This document shows positions 60,825 to 64,000 of a DNA stretch of 64,000 nt, one piece after another. The position numbers and the translations under genes were made by a program. A model generated the notes under the pieces. That model made no database searches, was not told the origin of the DNA, and worked only from the letters and a program-made list of their open reading frames with translations. The DNA lies in assembly GCA_045863055.1 (NCBI GenBank), contig BTUW01000006.1:97050-161049 (forward strand). Reading direction: 5' to 3'. The first letter of the stretch is position 1. Every line of letters starts with the position of its first letter. This DNA comes from UTCHB3 sp008363265. GTDB lineage: Bacteria > Bacteroidota > Ignavibacteria > Ignavibacteriales > Ignavibacteriaceae.

Positions 60825-62267
60825 TTGCTGATCGAAAGAACCGCCGTTGAACCGCTCGTGAGAGAAAACCTTTCCCAACTGCCCTTCATGCCTGAGGCGA
60901 TAAAGCTAGCGGATGAAAGAGGGGAGCGGGTTTACGTGGTCGGCGGATACATCAGGGACCTTGTGCTCGGGGTGGGAAAGAAGGATATTGACATTCTCGT
61001 TGTCGGCGACGGTACAGCATTTGCCGAAGAACTTGGAAAGCGGCTCTGTGTTGAAGATGTGCTCGTTTACGGAAATTTCGGAACGGCCAATTTCAGGTAT
61101 GGGGACTTCGACATTGAATTCGTTGCCGCCCGGAAAGAGAGTTACAACCGCGAAAGCCGCAATCCCGAAGTAGTGCCCTCCACGTTCGAGGATGATATCT
61201 CGAGGCGGGATTTCACCGTGAACGCGATCGCTGCATCTGTGAACAGCGACAATTTTGGCGAAATATTCGATTTGTACAATGGTCTTGACGACATCAACGC
61301 GGGTGTGATTCGTACTCCGCTCGAACCGGACACCACATTTGACGACGATCCCCTCAGGATAATGCGGGCGATCAGGTTTGCTTCAAGGTTCGGGTTCACA
61401 ATCGAACCCGGTACCTACAGTGCAATTACTGGGATGGCACCACGGCTGACCATCGTCTCCCGCGAGAGGATCACTGATGAGTTTTTGAAGATACTCGCTT
61501 CCGACCGCCCGGGTATGGGTCTTCGCCTGATGTATGAAACGGGCGTGATGAAAGAGATATTCCCCGAGGTTCACAACCTTGGCGGGGTTGAGCAGGTGAA
61601 TGAATACCACCACAAGGATGTGTTCTATCACACCTGTGAGGTGGTTGATAACATCTCCCGCGCGACAAACGATGTCTGGTTGCGTTTTGCGGCTCTTGTT
61701 CACGATATTGCGAAACCGCCAACAAAGCGGTTCGTTGAGGGAACAGGCTGGACCTTCCATGGTCACGAAGAGCTTGGCGCGAAAATGATGAAAGGGATAT
61801 TCCAGAGGATGAAATTTCCCTTCGCGAAGATCGGGTACGTGAAAAAACTCGTAAGGCTCCACCTCAGACCGGTGGCACTTTCAAAAGAAGAGGTTACTGA
61901 CGCGGCGATCCGAAGGCTAATTGTTGAAGCGGGCGAGGACCTTGATGACCTTATTACTCTTTGCAGGGCTGATATCACCAGCAAGAACGAGAACAAGGTA
62001 CGCCACATCCTGAAAAATTATGAGAAGGTAATGGCCCGCGTGCTCGAAGTCAGGGAGAAGGATGCTCTCAGGGCTTTCCAGTCACCTGTTAGAGGTGATG
62101 AGATAATGGATGCCTTTGGTCTTAAGCCGGGGAAGCAGGTCGGTATAATAAAAACTGCGATCGAAGAGGCCATTCTCGAAGGTGTGATCCCCAACGAGTA
62201 TGATGCCGCATGGAAGTACATGATGGAAGTGGCTCCTGCACTTCTTGAACAAGGAAACAATGGGTAA
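60825..62267 (+). CDS. CCA-adding-type tRNA nucleotidyltransferase with HD domain
   Basis: The 480-residue protein has the class II nucleotidyltransferase core: VVGGYIRDLVLG and KKDIDILVVGD (metal-binding Asp pair), the DDPLRIMRAIRFASRFGF motif, and the C-terminal HD domain (ALVHDIAKPPTKRF, FHGHEELGAKMM). It could add CCA to tRNA 3' ends, useful since the tRNA-Ala here lacks an encoded CCA, or act as poly(A) polymerase. The TTG start is uncertain. Confidence 0.9.
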   Translation: MLIERTAVEPLVRENLSQLPFMPEAIKLADERGERVYVVGGYIRDLVLGVGKKDIDILVVGDGTAFAEELGKRLCVEDVLVYGNFGTANFRYGDFDIEFVAARKESYNRESRNPEVVPSTFEDDISRRDFTVNAIAASVNSDNFGEIFDLYNGLDDINAGVIRTPLEPDTTFDDDPLRIMRAIRFASRFGFTIEPGTYSAITGMAPRLTIVSRERITDEFLKILASDRPGMGLRLMYETGVMKEIFPEVHNLGGVEQVNEYHHKDVFYHTCEVVDNISRATNDVWLRFAALVHDIAKPPTKRFVEGTGWTFHGHEELGAKMMKGIFQRMKFPFAKIGYVKKLVRLHLRPVALSKEEVTDAAIRRLIVEAGEDLDDLITLCRADITSKNENKVRHILKNYEKVMARVLEVREKDALRAFQSPVRGDEIMDAFGLKPGKQVGIIKTAIEEAILEGVIPNEYDAAWKYMMEVAPALLEQGNNG

Positions 62268-62396
62268 AAATACGGTTTTGTTCCACCGTTCATAAATCAA
62301 TATCGCCGTTTATAAACTAATTTTTTATCTGTAATCGTGTTTCGATAATTTGTGACAGTGATTACAAAAAATAGACAAAATCACGCCGGAGTGACA

Positions 62397-63725
62397 ATGA
62401 TAAAATTCTTTGCAGCATTTTTTGCGGTTATTCTCTTTCTGAATGTAAATGCTCAGGAGAAGAAATTACTGACAATTGACGAAGCCATCCGACTTGGTTT
62501 CAAAAACAATCCCACGGTCCAGAAGTCGAAGAATCAGATTGAGAGTTCAAAGAGCAACCTTCTCTCTGCACGAAGTGACCTCTACCCGACAGTTACCGGA
62601 AGTGCTTCCTGGGACTGGTCGAGAACCGACTTCAAAGCCGGGGACTTTGATCTGAAGAGCGAAAACAGAAGCTGGGGCCTCGGCATCAGTTCTTCATACA
62701 CTGTGTTTGACGGCTTCTCAAAGTACGTTAACATGGCTATGAAAGCCAGGGATATTGAAGGAGCAAGACTCAATCTGAGACGCCTTCAGCAGGACATAGT
62801 CTATCAGACCATCAACCTCTACTACCGAATTCTAAACCTTCAGGAGCTTGTCAAGGTGAGAAAAGAAAACCTCGACTGGAACCGGGAGAACCTGAAAGTC
62901 ATTCAGGCGAGGGTTGACGTTGGTGCCGGTATCCTGACCGATGTCAGGAAACAGGAAGTGAATGTGGGACAGGCGGAATACGACCTGCTTCAAACCGAAC
63001 AGAATTTGAATAATGCCAGGCAACAGCTTTACTACTATCTCGGGCTTGATGTCACCGAGGACTATGAGTTCGCCGACGGCGTTAAGATGATCACCGATCT
63101 TAAGAAAGATACCATCAAAGGTGACAACTGGTACGATGTGCCGCTTGATGACCTGATGGCTGAGGCACTGAAAAAAAGAGCGGATGTACAGAAGGCACAG
63201 CTCGACCTCAAGAACGCCGAGTCAGGCGTTGAAATCGCTGAAAGCGCCAACATGCCGACTATCACCAACAATGCCTCATACAGCCTTGGGGGACAGACGC
63301 CATGGAACATTTTCGATAACCGTACGATCCGGTTCGGCTTCAACCTGAGCATTCCGATCTTCACCGGCTATTCGATCACGGCCAATGAACAATTGGCAAA
63401 GATACAGGTGAAAACACGACAGATCGAACTGACAGATCTGCAGAAATCTATTAAGAGAGACCTTTTACAGTCTTTTCTTGAGATCAAAACCGCTGAAAAG
63501 AAGATCGATGTAGGCCGCAAAAGCATAGTGAGTGCCGAAGCAAGCCGCGCGCTCGAGGAAGCCAGATACAAGGTTGGTTCGAGTACACTAATCAATCTTC
63601 AACTGGCCAATACCGACCTCGTCAGAGTCCAGGTGGACTATGTAAACTCACTCTTCGATCTCCTGATCCTTGAAGAGCAGTTGAAGTATGATCTCGGATC
63701 GATCAATACTGAAAATTTTGAATAG
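62397..63725 (+). CDS. TolC-family outer membrane efflux protein
   Basis: The ATG at 62397 is chosen because GGAG precedes it and a clean signal peptide follows (MIKFFAAFFAVILFLNVNAQ); an upstream GTG at 62352 is open. The 442-residue mature-type protein has two TolC repeats with long coiled-coil helices (ENLDWNRENLKVIQARVDVG, EASRALEEARYKVGSSTLIN). It should form the outer membrane channel of a tripartite pump with the adaptor encoded next. Confidence 0.93.
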   Translation: MIKFFAAFFAVILFLNVNAQEKKLLTIDEAIRLGFKNNPTVQKSKNQIESSKSNLLSARSDLYPTVTGSASWDWSRTDFKAGDFDLKSENRSWGLGISSSYTVFDGFSKYVNMAMKARDIEGARLNLRRLQQDIVYQTINLYYRILNLQELVKVRKENLDWNRENLKVIQARVDVGAGILTDVRKQEVNVGQAEYDLLQTEQNLNNARQQLYYYLGLDVTEDYEFADGVKMITDLKKDTIKGDNWYDVPLDDLMAEALKKRADVQKAQLDLKNAESGVEIAESANMPTITNNASYSLGGQTPWNIFDNRTIRFGFNLSIPIFTGYSITANEQLAKIQVKTRQIELTDLQKSIKRDLLQSFLEIKTAEKKIDVGRKSIVSAEASRALEEARYKVGSSTLINLQLANTDLVRVQVDYVNSLFDLLILEEQLKYDLGSINTENFE

Positions 63726-63749
63726 ATATTTTTAATTCCGGAGAATAAG

Positions 63750-64000
63750 ATGGCTCAGAAGAAGCGATCAAAGAAGTTTATAGTTTTTGGTATCCTTTTT
63801 GTACTGCTCGCGGTTATCGTGGGACTCGTGATCATGAAGGGATCTAAAGAGGAGATAATCACGGTTCAGACAGAAAAAGTCACTCAGCGAACCGTAACCC
63901 AGACAGTTACCGCCACAGGCAAAGTTGAAGCCGAGTTCAAGGTATTGATCACCCCGGAAGTAACCGGTGAGATCACCGAACTTGCCGTAAAAGACGGCGA
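63750..64000 (+). CDS. RND/ABC efflux periplasmic adaptor (HlyD/MacA family), partial
   Basis: The ATG at 63750 follows a CCGGAG site. The N-terminal 83 codons show a membrane anchor (FIVFGILFVLLAVIVGLVIM), then EKVTQRTVTQTVTATGKVEA and VLITPEVTGEITELAVKDG, the typical adaptor beta-barrel/lipoyl start. The 3' end lies beyond the window. It is 24 bases from the TolC-like gene. Confidence 0.9.
   Translation, partial: MAQKKRSKKFIVFGILFVLLAVIVGLVIMKGSKEEIITVQTEKVTQRTVTQTVTATGKVEAEFKVLITPEVTGEITELAVKDG

Noticed and set aside
62268..62396. Terminator after the nucleotidyltransferase gene
   Set aside because: ACGGT/ACCGT makes only five pairs with no T tract next to it.

Overview
The window looks like a chromosomal stretch from a free-living member of the Bacteroidota/Chlorobi/Ignavibacteria group, most likely Ignavibacteria-like; this is inferred. 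The signs are C-terminal type IX secretion (T9SS) sorting domains (NFPNPFN / NYPNPFN) on secreted proteins, a Bacteroidota-style promoter (TTTG-N19-TATATTTG) before a tRNA, an alternative complex III (Act) operon joined to a heme-copper oxidase, and many TTG/GTG starts. No phage, transposon, plasmid or CRISPR genes were seen, and no stretch over 300 bases lacks a gene. A 10-base N run (53621-53630) marks an assembly gap.

Layout. 1-3435 (minus): the N-terminal 1145 codons of a large secreted LamG/Fn3-like protein running off the left edge. 3709-6310: an M28 peptidase and an MFS transporter. 6357-6429: tRNA-Ala(GGC) with promoter and terminator. 6605-10176: two PAS/receiver-type histidine kinases, a secreted hypothetical protein and a LOG-family protein. 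10241-17469: one nearly gapless same-strand run of two bacterial microcompartment (BMC) shell proteins, a YbbR protein, thymidylate kinase, an S41 protease, a zinc-ribbon membrane protein and glycolate oxidase GlcD/GlcF. 17740-32527: a respiratory supercluster of ActA, a small protein, ActB, ActC, an ActD-ActE fusion, ActF, cytochrome c, Sco, CoxI-III-IV-II, heme O synthase and a membrane-anchored cytochrome c. Electrons would flow from quinol through Act to c-type cytochromes and the A2-type (YSHPAVY) oxidase.

32537-40982: a lipoprotein, a GAF-type sigma-54 activator and a Ser/Thr kinase with PEGA repeats form an operon. Immediately downstream are two transcription units of secreted proteins, each preceded by an exact GG-N10-GA sigma-54-type promoter. 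I regard this as the best candidate for an undescribed regulatory system in the window. 41059-46367 (minus): an arsenic island (arsR, arsC, a small thioredoxin, ArsP-like permease, acr3, secreted thioredoxin, ArsG/CcdA-like permease, arsM). It carries two copies of the same palindromic operator and, upstream of arsR, a possible short leader peptide followed by an intrinsic terminator.

46641-50702: isopentenyl diphosphate isomerase, polyprenyl synthase, HPr and PTS enzyme I. 50717-57401: a large outer-membrane-type peptidase-MA protein, a PQQ-propeller lipoprotein, a PP2C phosphatase and a second Ser/Thr kinase with a YCF48-like propeller. 57413-64000: MurA, a membrane metalloprotease, a CCA-adding-type nucleotidyltransferase, a TolC-like outer membrane protein and the start of an RND adaptor cut by the right edge.
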